Notes: generated by a model from the letters alone, not told the origin. A stretch of 64,000 bases of DNA from Bradyrhizobium sp. WBAH42 (GCF_024585265.1 NZ_CP036533.1:6147001-6211000), one strand, 5' to 3'; positions 44,419-54,304 are shown, counted from the first letter of the stretch. Made by a program: numbers and translations.

Positions 44419-44808
44419 TCAGCCTTTCGCGTCGCAGGCCCAGGCGCGGATCACGCATTCCTTGCCGCCGTATTTGTAACATTCACGCGTAGCGGCATTG
44501 AGCGAGGCCGAGATCTGCGGCTTGACGGCGTAGCCATAGGCGCCGCAGGGGTTGGTCATATCGACCGACATCGCGGCACAGGCGCGCTTCATCGTCACGG
44601 TGGTGCAATCGCCCTTGCACTGCTTCTGCGCGGCGGCGCGGGCCTCGTGCTCGTGGCCATAGTCAAAGGCCTGGCCGTAGGCGCCGCACTTGCCGACTGC
44701 AAACGCGCCGGCCGCGTGCGCATCCGTGATGTGGCGAGCGCCGGCGACGCAAACGGACAGCGCAAAGAAAAACATCGCGCAACGGCGCGCGACGACGTTC
44801 GAAGCCAT
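44419..44808 (-). CDS. Secreted DUF4189-like protein
   Basis: 129 residues from the ATG at 44808 (MASNVVARRCAMFFFALSVC), with GGGGAGGGG upstream. A signal peptide ends near DAHAAGA. The mature domain GAFAVGKCGAYGQAFDYG, then CKGDCTTVTMKRACAAMSV and NPCGAYGYAV, has the paired Gly-x-Cys-Gly-Ala-Tyr-Gly turns and several cysteines of DUF4189. Extracytoplasmic function is unknown. Confidence 0.82.
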   Translation of the reverse strand: MASNVVARRCAMFFFALSVCVAGARHITDAHAAGAFAVGKCGAYGQAFDYGHEHEARAAAQKQCKGDCTTVTMKRACAAMSVDMTNPCGAYGYAVKPQISASLNAATRECYKYGGKECVIRAWACDAKG

Positions 44809-44907
44809 GGAAAAACCCCTCCCCCCAAGGCAGGTCGAGGCAACTCTAAGCGGCGGTCGTTTCCAGATGGTGAACGGGTGGTTGAAATCGGGAGGCTTGG
44901 GAGGCGC

Positions 44908-44999
44908 CGTAGGGTGGGCAAAGCGCAGCGTGCCCACGAATTGTCGATCGCAATGACGAGACGGTGGGCACGGCGCTGCGCGCCTTTGCCTACCCTACG
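44908..44999. repeat. Family D palindromic repeat
   Basis: CGTAGGGTGGGC on the left, GCCTACCCTACG on the right, and GCGTGCCCACG/CGGTGGGCACGG inside. Its centre contains GCAATGACG, the end of a family B element, as if the two families met here. It lies between the DUF4189-like gene and the end of the MoCF/MobA gene. Confidence 0.88.
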
Positions 45000-45005
45000 G
45001 CACCC

Positions 45006-46610
45006 TCATCCGCGTCTTGCCGCTTCCAATGCCTGCGGCGTGTCGATGTCGAGGAAGGCGCTCTCGCCGTCCACCGGCACCTCGGCGACGGCCTCGGTGT
45101 GCTTGGCGATCAAATGCCGCGCGCCGATGTCGCCGTCGAGCGTCATCAGCTCCTTGAAGAAGCGGCGCGACCACAGCACGGGGTTGCCGCGGCGGCCTTC
45201 GCTGACGGGCACGACGATGAGGTTGCCGCGGTCCGGTGCGAAACTGTCGATGAGCCGGTCGATCAGGCCGGCGTCGATCAGCGGCATGTCGCCGAGACAC
45301 ACCACGGCGCCGTCGCAGGTCTCGGGCACGGCCGCGATTCCCGCCTTGACCGAGCTGGCGATGCCGCCGGCGAAGTCAGGGTTGCGGACGAATTTCACCT
45401 TCAGGCCTTGCAGCGCCTGCTCGACCAGTTCGGCCTGATGACCGGTGACGACGATCACCTCGGATGCCTTGGAGGCCAGCGCCTGCTCAGTCGCGAGGCG
45501 CACCAGCTTCTTGCCGTCGAGCTCGGCGAGCAGCTTGTTCGGTCCGCCCATCCGCGTCGAGCGGCCCGCCGCGAGCACGATGGCCGCGACCTGGCTGTTG
45601 CCCTCGGTCTCGGGCTTGGCGCGCGGCTGCGGCCGCGTCACGATCTCCATCAAGAGGCCACCGACGCCCATGCCCATCAGCTCGGACCGCGTCACCTCGA
45701 TGCCGGCGAGAAGCCGCATCACGACCCAGTCAAAACCGTTCTCGACCGGCGAGCGCGCGCAGCCCGGCGCGCCCAGCACCGGCACGTCGCCGGCGCGGGC
45801 GATCAGCAAGAGATTGCCGGGGTCGACCGGCATGCCGAAATGCTCGATCTCGCCGCCGATTCCGGTCACCGCCGCCGGGATCACGTCGCGGCGGTCGGCG
45901 ATCGCTGACGCGCCGAACACGATCACGAGCTCGGCGCCGAGCCCAAGCAATTCCTTGATCGCGGCCGACAGCGCCTGCTCCTCGTGCGGGACCCGGCGCT
46001 CGGCAATGATGCTGGCGCCGGCCGGGGCCAGCCGTTCGGCGGTGACGCGCAAGGTCTTGTCGATCACCTTCGAAGACAGGCCCGGCAGCAGCGTCGAGAC
46101 CACGCCGACCTGCTTGATCACGTAAGGCGCGACCTTCAATACGTCCTTGCCCGCCGCCTTCACCGCGGCATCGCGCAAACTCGCTTCGACGCCGAACGGG
46201 ATGATCTTGACGGTGCCGACCATCTCGCCCTCGACCACCGGCTTGTAGGCGGCGAGCGTCGCAAAGGTGATGGCTTCGTCGATGTTGTTGATGCGGTCGA
46301 CCGCGGCGCGATCGATCACCAGCACGCCCGCTCGCGCGGCGAACAGATTGGCTCGGCCGGTGAACGCGCGCTCGACATGGATGCCCTCGCCGCCGATGGC
46401 GAGCGCGATGCTGGCGGCCGCAACGTCCTCGGAGACGTCGCCCGCCTCCATGCGCACCACGACGATGTCCTTGATGCCGGCGCGCTCCAGCGCCTCGACC
46501 TCGGCAGGCCCGATCGTCGTGCCCTTCTTCAGCACCAGCGATCCCTGGCGCAGGGTGTGGACGGTCACCCCGCCAATCGCATCCCTCGGGCTCGCCGGGC
46601 CGAACTTCAT
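45006..46610 (-). CDS. Molybdopterin-binding/MobA-like nucleotidyltransferase fusion
   Basis: 534 residues. The N-terminal part (about 1-330) contains a MoCF-like domain (VIVFGASAIADRRDVIPAAV, ALGAPGCARSP-like stretch). The C-terminal part (about 342-534) is a MobA/MocA-type nucleotidyltransferase with VAAIVLAAGRSTRMGGPNKL and GDMPLIDAGLIDRLIDSF. It likely attaches CMP to molybdopterin to give the MCD cofactor used by CO dehydrogenase and xanthine dehydrogenase enzymes. It overlaps the XdhC gene by four bases and closes the cox cluster. Confidence 0.9.
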   Translation of the reverse strand: MKFGPASPRDAIGGVTVHTLRQGSLVLKKGTTIGPAEVEALERAGIKDIVVVRMEAGDVSEDVAAASIALAIGGEGIHVERAFTGRANLFAARAGVLVIDRAAVDRINNIDEAITFATLAAYKPVVEGEMVGTVKIIPFGVEASLRDAAVKAAGKDVLKVAPYVIKQVGVVSTLLPGLSSKVIDKTLRVTAERLAPAGASIIAERRVPHEEQALSAAIKELLGLGAELVIVFGASAIADRRDVIPAAVTGIGGEIEHFGMPVDPGNLLLIARAGDVPVLGAPGCARSPVENGFDWVVMRLLAGIEVTRSELMGMGVGGLLMEIVTRPQPRAKPETEGNSQVAAIVLAAGRSTRMGGPNKLLAELDGKKLVRLATEQALASKASEVIVVTGHQAELVEQALQGLKVKFVRNPDFAGGIASSVKAGIAAVPETCDGAVVCLGDMPLIDAGLIDRLIDSFAPDRGNLIVVPVSEGRRGNPVLWSRRFFKELMTLDGDIGARHLIAKHTEAVAEVPVDGESAFLDIDTPQALEAARRG

Positions 46611-47308
46611 GCCGCTTCTTCTTTTTCTTTGGGAGGCAGCCGAAGCACGGCCGTGATCTCGGCCATGATCGCCACCGCGATCTCGGATGGCGAGACCGCG
46701 CCGATCGCAAGGCCAATGGGCGCGTGGATGCGCGCGATGTCGCTTTCCTTGGCGCCCTGCGCCCGCAGCCGGTCGCCACGCTTGGCATGCGTCTTCCGCG
46801 AGCCGAGGGCGCCGATGTAGAAGCAGTTGCGCTCGAAGGCGTGCAGCAGCGCGGGGTCGTCGATCTTGGGATCGTGCGTCACCGCGACGAACGCCGTGTA
46901 GGCGTCGACGTTGAGCGGCGGCAGCGCCGTATCAGGCCATTCGGCGATCAGCGGAATGTCCGGAAAGCGCTCCGGGCTCGCGAAGGCCGTGCGCGGATCG
47001 ACCACGGCGACGTCATAACCGAGCGAGCGCGCCAGCGGCGCCAGCGCCTGGCTGATATGGACCGCGCCGACGATGACGAGCTTTGCCGTCGGGGCGTAGA
47101 CGTTGAGGAACAGCTTCTTGCCGCCGGCCTCGACACTGGCGCTCTTGCCCGTGCGAAGCTGCTTGTCCAGCTCGGCGCGCAGCGGATCCCTGGCGAAATC
47201 CTTCGCCTTCACCAGGCGCTGCTCGCCGCTCTCAGTGTCGGTCACCAGGATCACCGGTCGGCGCGCGGCGCGCTCGGCATTGAGTTCGTGCAGAATATCG
47301 AGCTTCAC
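46607..47308 (-). CDS. XdhC-family Mo-cofactor maturation protein
   Basis: 233 residues. The C-terminal XdhC Rossmann domain shows KLVIVGAVHISQALAPLARS, VAVVDPRTAFASPERFP and VAVTHDPKIDDPALLHAF, with the GALGSRKTHAKR loop. XdhC binds molybdenum cofactor and aids its sulfuration and insertion into hydroxylases. The N-terminal half is a short linker domain; the usual XdhC_CoxI N-terminal domain is encoded separately just upstream. Confidence 0.9.
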   Translation of the reverse strand: MKLDILHELNAERAARRPVILVTDTESGEQRLVKAKDFARDPLRAELDKQLRTGKSASVEAGGKKLFLNVYAPTAKLVIVGAVHISQALAPLARSLGYDVAVVDPRTAFASPERFPDIPLIAEWPDTALPPLNVDAYTAFVAVTHDPKIDDPALLHAFERNCFYIGALGSRKTHAKRGDRLRAQGAKESDIARIHAPIGLAIGAVSPSEIAVAIMAEITAVLRLPPKEKEEAA

Positions 47309-47310
47309 GG

Positions 47311-47634
47311 CTAACCGACCTTCTCGACGAAGACGCGGATGGTGCCGCCGCAGGACAGCCCGACATTCCAGGCGGTCTCGTCGGCGACGCCGAACTCCAG
47401 CATCTTGGGCTTGCCGCTCTCGATCACGTCCATGGCCTCGGTGACTACGGCGCCCTCGACGCAGCCGCCGGACACGGAGCCCAGGAAGGTGCCTTCGTCG
47501 TTGATGACGAGGCTGGAGCCCGCCGGGCGCGGCGCCGAGCCCCAGGTCTCGACGACCGTCGCCAGCGCAACGCCTCGGCCGGCCTTCTGCCAGTCCTCCG
47601 CCGCCTTCAGGATGTCCTCGTCGCGATCGAGCAT
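47311..47634 (-). CDS. XdhC_CoxI N-terminal domain protein
   Basis: 107 residues. Typical stretches are KAGRGVALATVVETWGSAPR, PAGSSLVINDEGTFLGSVSG and GCVEGAVVTEAMDVIESGK, ending with LSCGGTIRVFVE. It is the N-terminal half of a normal XdhC/CoxI protein and, with the next gene, makes up a split XdhC. It follows coxE by 10 bases and precedes the second XdhC gene by 2. Confidence 0.9.
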   Translation of the reverse strand: MLDRDEDILKAAEDWQKAGRGVALATVVETWGSAPRPAGSSLVINDEGTFLGSVSGGCVEGAVVTEAMDVIESGKPKMLEFGVADETAWNVGLSCGGTIRVFVEKVG

Positions 47635-47644
47635 GGCTGGCCTC

Positions 47645-48847
47645 TCAAGCTGCGGAGCGGATCAGGCTGCGGTGATGCGGGGGCAGCGGCTGGGAGAGCG
47701 TCGTGATCAGCTCCTGGATCGAACTCAAATTATGTACCGGGCGGAATTCGTCAACGTGGGGGAGCATCATTTTGATGCCCTGCGCCTTGGCCTCGAAGCC
47801 GCCAAACCGGAGCAGCGGATTGAGCCAGATCAGCCGCCGGCAAGACCGGTGCAGCCGGTCCATCTCGAAGGCGAGCCTGGAATCGGCCTCCCGTTCCAGC
47901 CCATCGGAGATCAGGAGCACGATTGCGCCCTGGCTCAGCACCCGCCGCGCCCACAATTTGTTGAAGTTATGCAGCGAGGCCGAGATGCGGGTACCGCCAG
48001 CCCAGTCCTCGACCGACGCCGAACAGCTCGCCAGCGCCTCGTCCGGATCGCGTTGGCGCAGCGCGCGGCTGACATTGGTGAGGCGCGTGCCGAACAGGAA
48101 CACCGAGACGCGCTTGCGGGCATCCGTGATCGCATGCAGGAAATGCAGGAACAGTCGGGTGTATTCGCTCATCGAGCCCGAGATGTCGAGCAGCGCCACG
48201 ATCGGCGCCGGCTTCTCGATCCGCCCGAGGCGATGGATGTCGATGATGTCGCCGCCGGTGCGTAAAGATGCGCGCAGCGTGCGGCGCAGGTCGAGGCGCA
48301 GGCCGCGGGCATCGGGCCGTTGCCGGCGCGTCAAGAGCTCGGCCTGCGGCAGATGCATCCGCTCGACGGCACGGAGCGCCTCGGCGATCTCCGCCGCGCT
48401 CATCTGCGCAAAATCCTTCTTCTGCAGGATCTCCTTGTCGGAAACCGACAGGCGCAAATCCTGCTCCTGGTGCTGCGGCGTCTCGGTCATGCGCGGCTGC
48501 GACATCGCCTCCTGGACGCGGCGGGCGCCGGCCTGGGGTTTCTTCTTGGCCTCGTCCGGCAGCGGCACCGAGTCCAGCATGTGCTTCCACTCTTCCGAGG
48601 CACGGAAGAACAGATTGAAGGCCTGCTTGAAGATCAGCGCATGCTCGTGACGCTTGACGAAGATCGCCTCCAGCGTGGTGAAGACGTCGGATCGGTTGCC
48701 GATGTCGATCACCTGCAGCGCGCTCATGGCATCGATGACGGCGCCCGGCCCGACCGGCATGCCGGCGGCACGCAGCGCGCGGGCGAAGCCGACGATGTTG
48801 TCGGCGAATTGCTCGGTCTTTTCGGGGGCAAGGTGGTTGATGGCCAT
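47645..48847 (-). CDS. coxE: CoxE, VWA-domain protein
   Basis: 400 residues. The MIDAS motif is DISGSMSEYTRLF near 225-237; the rest of the VWA fold includes VFLFGTRLTNVSRAL and IVLLISDGLEREAD. CoxE works with the CoxD ATPase in maturing the Mo-Cu centre of CO dehydrogenase or related enzymes. Upstream coxD is separated by 141 bases holding a family A repeat, which is unusual within an operon. Confidence 0.92.
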   Translation of the reverse strand: MAINHLAPEKTEQFADNIVGFARALRAAGMPVGPGAVIDAMSALQVIDIGNRSDVFTTLEAIFVKRHEHALIFKQAFNLFFRASEEWKHMLDSVPLPDEAKKKPQAGARRVQEAMSQPRMTETPQHQEQDLRLSVSDKEILQKKDFAQMSAAEIAEALRAVERMHLPQAELLTRRQRPDARGLRLDLRRTLRASLRTGGDIIDIHRLGRIEKPAPIVALLDISGSMSEYTRLFLHFLHAITDARKRVSVFLFGTRLTNVSRALRQRDPDEALASCSASVEDWAGGTRISASLHNFNKLWARRVLSQGAIVLLISDGLEREADSRLAFEMDRLHRSCRRLIWLNPLLRFGGFEAKAQGIKMMLPHVDEFRPVHNLSSIQELITTLSQPLPPHHRSLIRSAA

Positions 48848-48863
48848 GGTCTATCCTCGCTCC

Positions 48864-48968
48864 GTCATTCCGGGGCGCGCCACTTGGCGCGAGCCCGGAA
48901 TCCATTCATCCACCGTCGCCGCTGCCCAATGGATTCCGGGTTCGCGCTGACGCGCGCCCCGGAATGAC
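48864..48968. repeat. Family A palindromic repeat inside the cox cluster
   Basis: 105 bases; left hairpin GTCATTCCGGGGCGCG to CCCGGAATCCAT, 23-base spacer starting TCATCCACC, right hairpin ATGGATTCCGGG to CCCCGGAATGAC. It lies between coxD and coxE, and would form two hairpins in their shared transcript. Confidence 0.92.
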
Positions 48969-48988
48969 GAACTCAATTTGACGCGAGA

Positions 48989-49912
<924 letters not shown>

Positions 49913-49973
49913 GAAAAAGCCAGTCTCGCTACGCCCTCACTGGGACAGGTCTGGACCGAGGAATGAGGTCAGC

Positions 49974-50780
49974 TCATTCCTTGGCATTGGCGGCGTCGAC
50001 GGCGCGGCGCGTCAGCACGCCGATGAGATGCGCGCGGTATTCGGCGCTGCCGTGGATGTCGCTGTTGAGGCCTTCCGCCGGTACCGCGATGCCCTCCAGC
50101 GCCTTCGAGGCGAAGCGCTTCTTTAGGGCCTCCTCGAATGCGGTGACGCGGAACACGCCTTCGGAGCCCGCACCGGTGACGGCAACGCGCACATCCGACG
50201 GACGCCGCGCCACGAACACGCCGACCAGCGCATAGCGCGAGGCCTGGTTGCGGAACTTGACGTAGGCGGCCTTCTTCGGCAGCGGAAACATCACCTTGGT
50301 GATGATTTCGTCCGCTTCGAGCGCGGTCGTGAACAGGCCCTGGAAGAACTCTTCCGCCTTGAGCCGGCGCTTGTTGGTGACGATGGTGGCGCCGAGCGCG
50401 AGCACCGCGGCGGGATAGTCGGCCGTCGGATCGTTGTTGGCGAGCGAGCCGCCGATCGTGCCCCTGTGGCGCACGGCGGGATCGCCGATTCCGCCGGCGA
50501 GATTCGCCAGCGCCGGGATCGCCTCGCCGACGATGGCCGAGGTCGCGACCTCGGCGTGCTTGGCGGTGGCGCCGATCACCAGCGAGCGGCCCTTCATCTC
50601 GATCGTGTTGAGCCCCTCGATGTGGGAGAGGTCGACCAGATGCGGTGGGCTCGCGAGGCGCTGCTTCATGACGGGAAGCAGCGTGTGACCGCCGGCGATC
50701 ACCTTGGCGTCCTCGTTCTTCACCAGGAGGTTGGCCGCCTGGCGCACGGTGCCGGGGCGATGATATTTGAATTCGTACAT
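49974..50780 (-). CDS. coxM: CoxM, FAD-binding medium subunit
   Basis: 268 residues. FAD-binding motifs AGGHTLLPVMKQRLA near 31-45 and TIGGSLANNDPTADYPAAV near 109-127 are characteristic of the medium subunit of molybdenum hydroxylases. It passes electrons from the small subunit to quinone. It lies 27 bases after coxS. The large subunit expected beside it is missing from the whole window. Confidence 0.92.
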   Translation of the reverse strand: MYEFKYHRPGTVRQAANLLVKNEDAKVIAGGHTLLPVMKQRLASPPHLVDLSHIEGLNTIEMKGRSLVIGATAKHAEVATSAIVGEAIPALANLAGGIGDPAVRHRGTIGGSLANNDPTADYPAAVLALGATIVTNKRRLKAEEFFQGLFTTALEADEIITKVMFPLPKKAAYVKFRNQASRYALVGVFVARRPSDVRVAVTGAGSEGVFRVTAFEEALKKRFASKALEGIAVPAEGLNSDIHGSAEYRAHLIGVLTRRAVDAANAKE

Positions 50781-50807
50781 TTGAATGTCCTGATCGCGGG
50801 GTGCGCG

Positions 50808-51299
50808 TTACGCGAGATCGGATTTCGCCATCGCCTTGGCGCCGGCGGAGATCGACGCCACGATGTTCTGGTAGCCCGTGCAGCGGCAGAGATTGCCTTC
50901 GAGCTCCTCGCGAATGGTGTGGTCGTCGAGCTCGTGGCCCTTGCGGTGCACGATGTCGATCGCGGTCATGATCATGCCCGGCGTGCAGAAGCCGCACTGC
51001 AGGCCGTGGTGCTCGCGGAAGGCCTCCTGCATCGGATGCAGCGGCGCGCCGTCGGCAGCGAGCCCCTCGATCGTCTTGACCTCGTGACCGTCGGCCATCA
51101 CCGCAAGCGTGGTGCAGGACTTCACGGCCTTGCCGTCGAGATGCACGACACAGGCGCCGCACTGCGAGGTGTCGCAGCCGACATGGGTGCCCGTCAGGCG
51201 CAGATTCTCGCGCAGGAATTGCACCAGAAGCGTGCGGGGATCGACGTTGGCCGTCACAGGATTGCCGTTCACGATGAGGGAGATTTTTGCCATAAGCAC
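50808..51299 (-). CDS. coxS: CoxS, [2Fe-2S] small subunit
   Basis: 163 residues. Both iron-sulfur clusters are present: the plant-type [16 protein letters not shown] near 44-59 and the second [10 protein letters not shown] near 102-111 with [10 protein letters not shown] near 138-147. This is the small subunit of a xanthine-oxidase-family enzyme. It is transcribed toward coxM. An AT-rich dyad at 51334-51355 lies upstream. Confidence 0.93.
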   Translation of the reverse strand: MLMAKISLIVNGNPVTANVDPRTLLVQFLRENLRLTGTHVGCDTSQCGACVVHLDGKAVKSCTTLAVMADGHEVKTIEGLAADGAPLHPMQEAFREHHGLQCGFCTPGMIMTAIDIVHRKGHELDDHTIREELEGNLCRCTGYQNIVASISAGAKAMAKSDLA

Positions 51300-51333
51300 T
51301 CTCTATCAGCGCCCCAACGGGTCCCGTCGAAGC

Positions 51334-51355
51334 GGTTCTTATAATTATTCCAACC
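51334..51355. promoter_or_regulatory. AT-rich dyad upstream of coxS
   Basis: GGTT, three bases, ATAATTAT, three bases, AACC. It stands 35-56 bases before coxS, in an otherwise GC-rich region. Possible regulator site or promoter element; no adjacent LysR or other regulator gene. Confidence 0.35.
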
Positions 51356-51442
51356 CATCATATGGGCCATTATGCCCCGGGGCAACATCGCCCAGGGCGC
51401 AAGGCGCCATGCCGAAGGCGCTATGCTAAAGGTATTGGACCT

Positions 51443-51889
51443 TCAGCCCTGCACCGCCTTGGCGAAGTTCGCGAAAAATTCGTCGGCCAGCTTCTTGGCG
51501 GCGCCATTGATAAGGCGTTGGCCGAGCTGCGCCAACTTGCCGCCGATCTGCGCCTCGACGTCGTAGGAGAGCAGCGTGCCGCCGTCCTTCTCGGCGAGCT
51601 TGACGGCCGCGCCGCCTTTGGCGAATCCGGCCACCCCGCCCTCGCCCTCGCCGGAAATCTTGTAGCCGTTCGGCGGGTCGAGATCGGACAGCGTGACCTT
51701 GCCCTTGAAGCGCGCCGACACCGGCCCGACCTTCATTTTCGCCGTCGCGCGGAAGCCGCCGTCGTCGGTCTTCTCCAGCTCCTCGCAGCCGGGGATGCAG
51801 GCCTTCAGCACCTCGGGATCGTTGAGCTTGGCCCACACGGCCTCGCGCGGCGCCGCAAGCTGGACTTCGCCGTTCATCGTCATGGCCAT
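51443..51889 (-). CDS. coxG: CoxG, SRPBCC-fold CO dehydrogenase accessory protein
   Basis: 148 residues from the ATG at 51889, with GGGAGG eight bases upstream. The CoxG/SRPBCC pattern is MAMTMNGEVQLAAPREAVWA, VLKACIPGCEELEKTDDGGF, FKGKVTLSDLDPP and AKGGAAVKLAEKDGGTLLSY. CoxG recruits CO dehydrogenase to the membrane or carries quinone. It is the most upstream gene of the cluster, divergent from pcaB; 143 bases separate it from coxS, so that gene may have its own promoter. Confidence 0.9.
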   Translation of the reverse strand: MAMTMNGEVQLAAPREAVWAKLNDPEVLKACIPGCEELEKTDDGGFRATAKMKVGPVSARFKGKVTLSDLDPPNGYKISGEGEGGVAGFAKGGAAVKLAEKDGGTLLSYDVEAQIGGKLAQLGQRLINGAAKKLADEFFANFAKAVQG

Positions 51890-52061
51890 GAGGGTGCCTC
51901 CCGGATCGCGCAACTATACTGCTGATCAAGTAACGCAGCGACGCGGCAAAGAAAAGGCCGGCGCCCGGTCACGTGCAATGCATATTCGCAACTGCAAAAT
52001 GACGTGTGCGGGCGGTGGGGGATTGGCAGGGCCGGGCCATGATGATTAGGTCGCGCGCAAC

Positions 52062-53417
52062 ATGAGCACATCCATCTCCCCCCTGCTCGCACCGATGCTG
52101 TCGAGCGCCGCCATGCGCGCGATCTGCGACGATCGGTCGACCCTGCAGAACATGCTCGATTTCGAGGCAGCCCTGGCACGCGCCGAGGCCGCCAGCGCGG
52201 TGATTCCGGCATCCGCCGTCGGATCGATCGAGGCGGCATGCAAGGCCGATGGCTTCGACCTCGCCGCACTGGCGGAGGCCGCGACGCGATCGGGCAATCT
52301 CGCGATTCCCCTGGTCAAGATGCTGACCGCCAATGTCGCCAAGAATGACGCGGAGGCCGCGCGCTACGTGCATTGGGGCGCGACCAGCCAGGACGTCATC
52401 GACACCGCGACCATGCTGACGCTGCGCGCCGGCATCGCCGCATTGGACGCCGACCTCAGCCGCGCCATCAAGGGCTTTGCCGCGCTGGCGCGCAGCCATC
52501 GCAATACCGCGATGGTGGCGCGGACCTGGCTCCAGCACGCGCTGCCGATGCCGTTCGGGCTGAAGGCCGCCGAATACGCCTCGAGCCTTGCCCGCGCCCG
52601 CTGCCGCCTGCGGCGGCTCTCCCGCGAGGGCCTCGCCCTGCAATTCGGCGGCGCCGCCGGCACGCTCGCTGCGCTCGGCGACAAGGGGCTCGCGGTGGCC
52701 GAACGGCTGGCGCAGGAGCTGAACCTGCCGCTGCCGGAGGCGCCCTGGCATACCCATCGCGACCGCATCGCCGAGGCTGCATCCTGCTTCGCCATTCTCG
52801 CCGGCAGCTGCGGCAAGATCGCGCGCGACGTCTCGCTGCTGATGCAGACCGACGTCGCCGAAGCGTTCGAGCCGGCCGGCGAAGGCCGCGGCGGCTCCTC
52901 GACCATGCCGCACAAGCGCAACCCGGTCGCCGCCGCGAGCGCGCTGGGCGCCGCGACCATGGCCCCGCAGCTCGCCGCGACGATTTTCGCCGCCCAGGTG
53001 CAGGACCATGAACGCAGTGCCGGCCCCTGGCACGCCGAATGGCCGACGCTGCCGCAATTGATGCTGGTCACCTCCGGCGCGTTGGCTGCCGTCGTCGACA
53101 TCGCCGAGGGTCTCGAGGTCGATGCGGCGCGCATGCGCAGCAATCTCGATGCGACGCACGGGTTGATCATGGCGGAGGCCGTCACCTTCGCGCTCGCCGA
53201 AGCCATCGGCAAGAGCGATGCGCATCATCTGGTCGAGGCCGCGAGCAAGCGCGCCGTCGCCGAGAAGAAGCATCTGCGCGAGGTGCTGTCGGCCGATTCG
53301 CAAGTCACCGCGCACCTTACGCCGGAAAAAATTGCGGCACTGTTCGAGCCGATGGCCTATCAAGGGGCGTCACAGGCGCTGATCGACCGCCTGCTCGACA
53401 ACCTCGATCAAGATTAG
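52062..53417 (+). CDS. pcaB: 3-carboxy-cis,cis-muconate cycloisomerase
   Basis: 451 residues. A fumarase/aspartase-superfamily protein with GATSQDVIDTATMLTL, the signature GGSSTMPHKRNPVAAASAL, and TWLQHALPMPFGLKAAEYAS. It closes carboxymuconate to 4-carboxymuconolactone in the protocatechuate branch of the beta-ketoadipate pathway. It starts a plus-strand set with pcaD (15 bases later) and pcaC. The ring-cleaving pcaGH genes are not in the window. Confidence 0.93.
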   Translation: MSTSISPLLAPMLSSAAMRAICDDRSTLQNMLDFEAALARAEAASAVIPASAVGSIEAACKADGFDLAALAEAATRSGNLAIPLVKMLTANVAKNDAEAARYVHWGATSQDVIDTATMLTLRAGIAALDADLSRAIKGFAALARSHRNTAMVARTWLQHALPMPFGLKAAEYASSLARARCRLRRLSREGLALQFGGAAGTLAALGDKGLAVAERLAQELNLPLPEAPWHTHRDRIAEAASCFAILAGSCGKIARDVSLLMQTDVAEAFEPAGEGRGGSSTMPHKRNPVAAASALGAATMAPQLAATIFAAQVQDHERSAGPWHAEWPTLPQLMLVTSGALAAVVDIAEGLEVDAARMRSNLDATHGLIMAEAVTFALAEAIGKSDAHHLVEAASKRAVAEKKHLREVLSADSQVTAHLTPEKIAALFEPMAYQGASQALIDRLLDNLDQD

Positions 53418-53432
53418 GAGTGGAGACGCCGC

Positions 53433-54215
53433 ATGCCCATGATCGATGCCGACGGATGCCTCCTCAACGTCTCCGTCGAAGGCCGCGACGGCGGGCCGAC
53501 CTTGATGCTGTCGAACTCGCTCGGCTGCACGCTGCAGATGTGGGAGCCACAGATGAAGGCGCTGACGCAGGTGTTCCGCGTCATCCGCTACGACCGCCGC
53601 GGCCACGGCAAGTCGAACGTTCCGCCCGGCCCCTACACGATGGAGCGCTTCGGCCGCGACGTGCTCGCGATCCTCGACGATCTCAACATCGAGAAGGTGC
53701 ATTGGTGCGGCCTGTCGATGGGCGGCATGGTCGGGCAATGGCTCGGCGCCAATGCGCCCGAAAGGTTCGGCAAGCTCATCCTCGCCAACACCTCCTGCTA
53801 TTATGCCGAGCCGACCCGATGGCTGGAACGAATCGAGGCGGTGAAAAAAGGCGGCATCGCCGCGGTCGCCGACGCTGTGATCGCGGGCTGGCTCACCCAG
53901 GATTTCCGCGAGCGCGAGCCTGCGATCACCGCAAAGATGAAATCGATGCTGCTGGCGTCACCCGTTGAAGGCTATCTCGCCTGCTGCGAGGCGCTGTCGA
54001 CGCTCGACCAGCGCGCGCTGCTGCCGAAGATCAAGAGCCCGACGCTGGTGATCGCCGGCCGCCACGACGTGGCGACGCCGATCTCGGCGGCCGAATTGAT
54101 CCGCTCCAACATTCCCGGCGCCAGCATGACCATCATCGACGCCGCGCACATCTCCAACGTCGAGCAGCCGCATGCGTTCACGGATGCGGTGGTGGGGTTC
54201 CTGACGCAGCGCTGA
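53433..54215 (+). CDS. pcaD: 3-oxoadipate enol-lactonase
   Basis: 260 residues, an alpha/beta hydrolase. The nucleophile elbow is WCGLSMGGMVGQWLG with the Ser, the acid is in VIAGRHDVATPIS, and the His in AAHISNVEQPHAF. It hydrolyses beta-ketoadipate enol-lactone to beta-ketoadipate. It follows pcaB in the same unit. The GGATGCGGTG tail of the gene is followed by a family B repeat. Confidence 0.92.
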   Translation: MPMIDADGCLLNVSVEGRDGGPTLMLSNSLGCTLQMWEPQMKALTQVFRVIRYDRRGHGKSNVPPGPYTMERFGRDVLAILDDLNIEKVHWCGLSMGGMVGQWLGANAPERFGKLILANTSCYYAEPTRWLERIEAVKKGGIAAVADAVIAGWLTQDFREREPAITAKMKSMLLASPVEGYLACCEALSTLDQRALLPKIKSPTLVIAGRHDVATPISAAELIRSNIPGASMTIIDAAHISNVEQPHAFTDAVVGFLTQR

Positions 54216-54226
54216 TCTCACAACTC

Positions 54227-54304
54227 GTCATTGCGAGCGCAGCGAAGCAATCCAGACTGCCGCCGCGGAAAGATCCTGGATTGCCTCGCTGCGCTCGCAA
54301 TGAC
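54227..54304. repeat. Family B palindromic repeat between pcaD and pcaC
   Basis: GTCATTGCGAGCGCAGCGAA pairs with CGCTGCGCTCGCAATGAC. It ends just before the AAGGAGG ribosome site of pcaC, so the folded hairpin would sit next to that site in the transcript. Confidence 0.92.
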
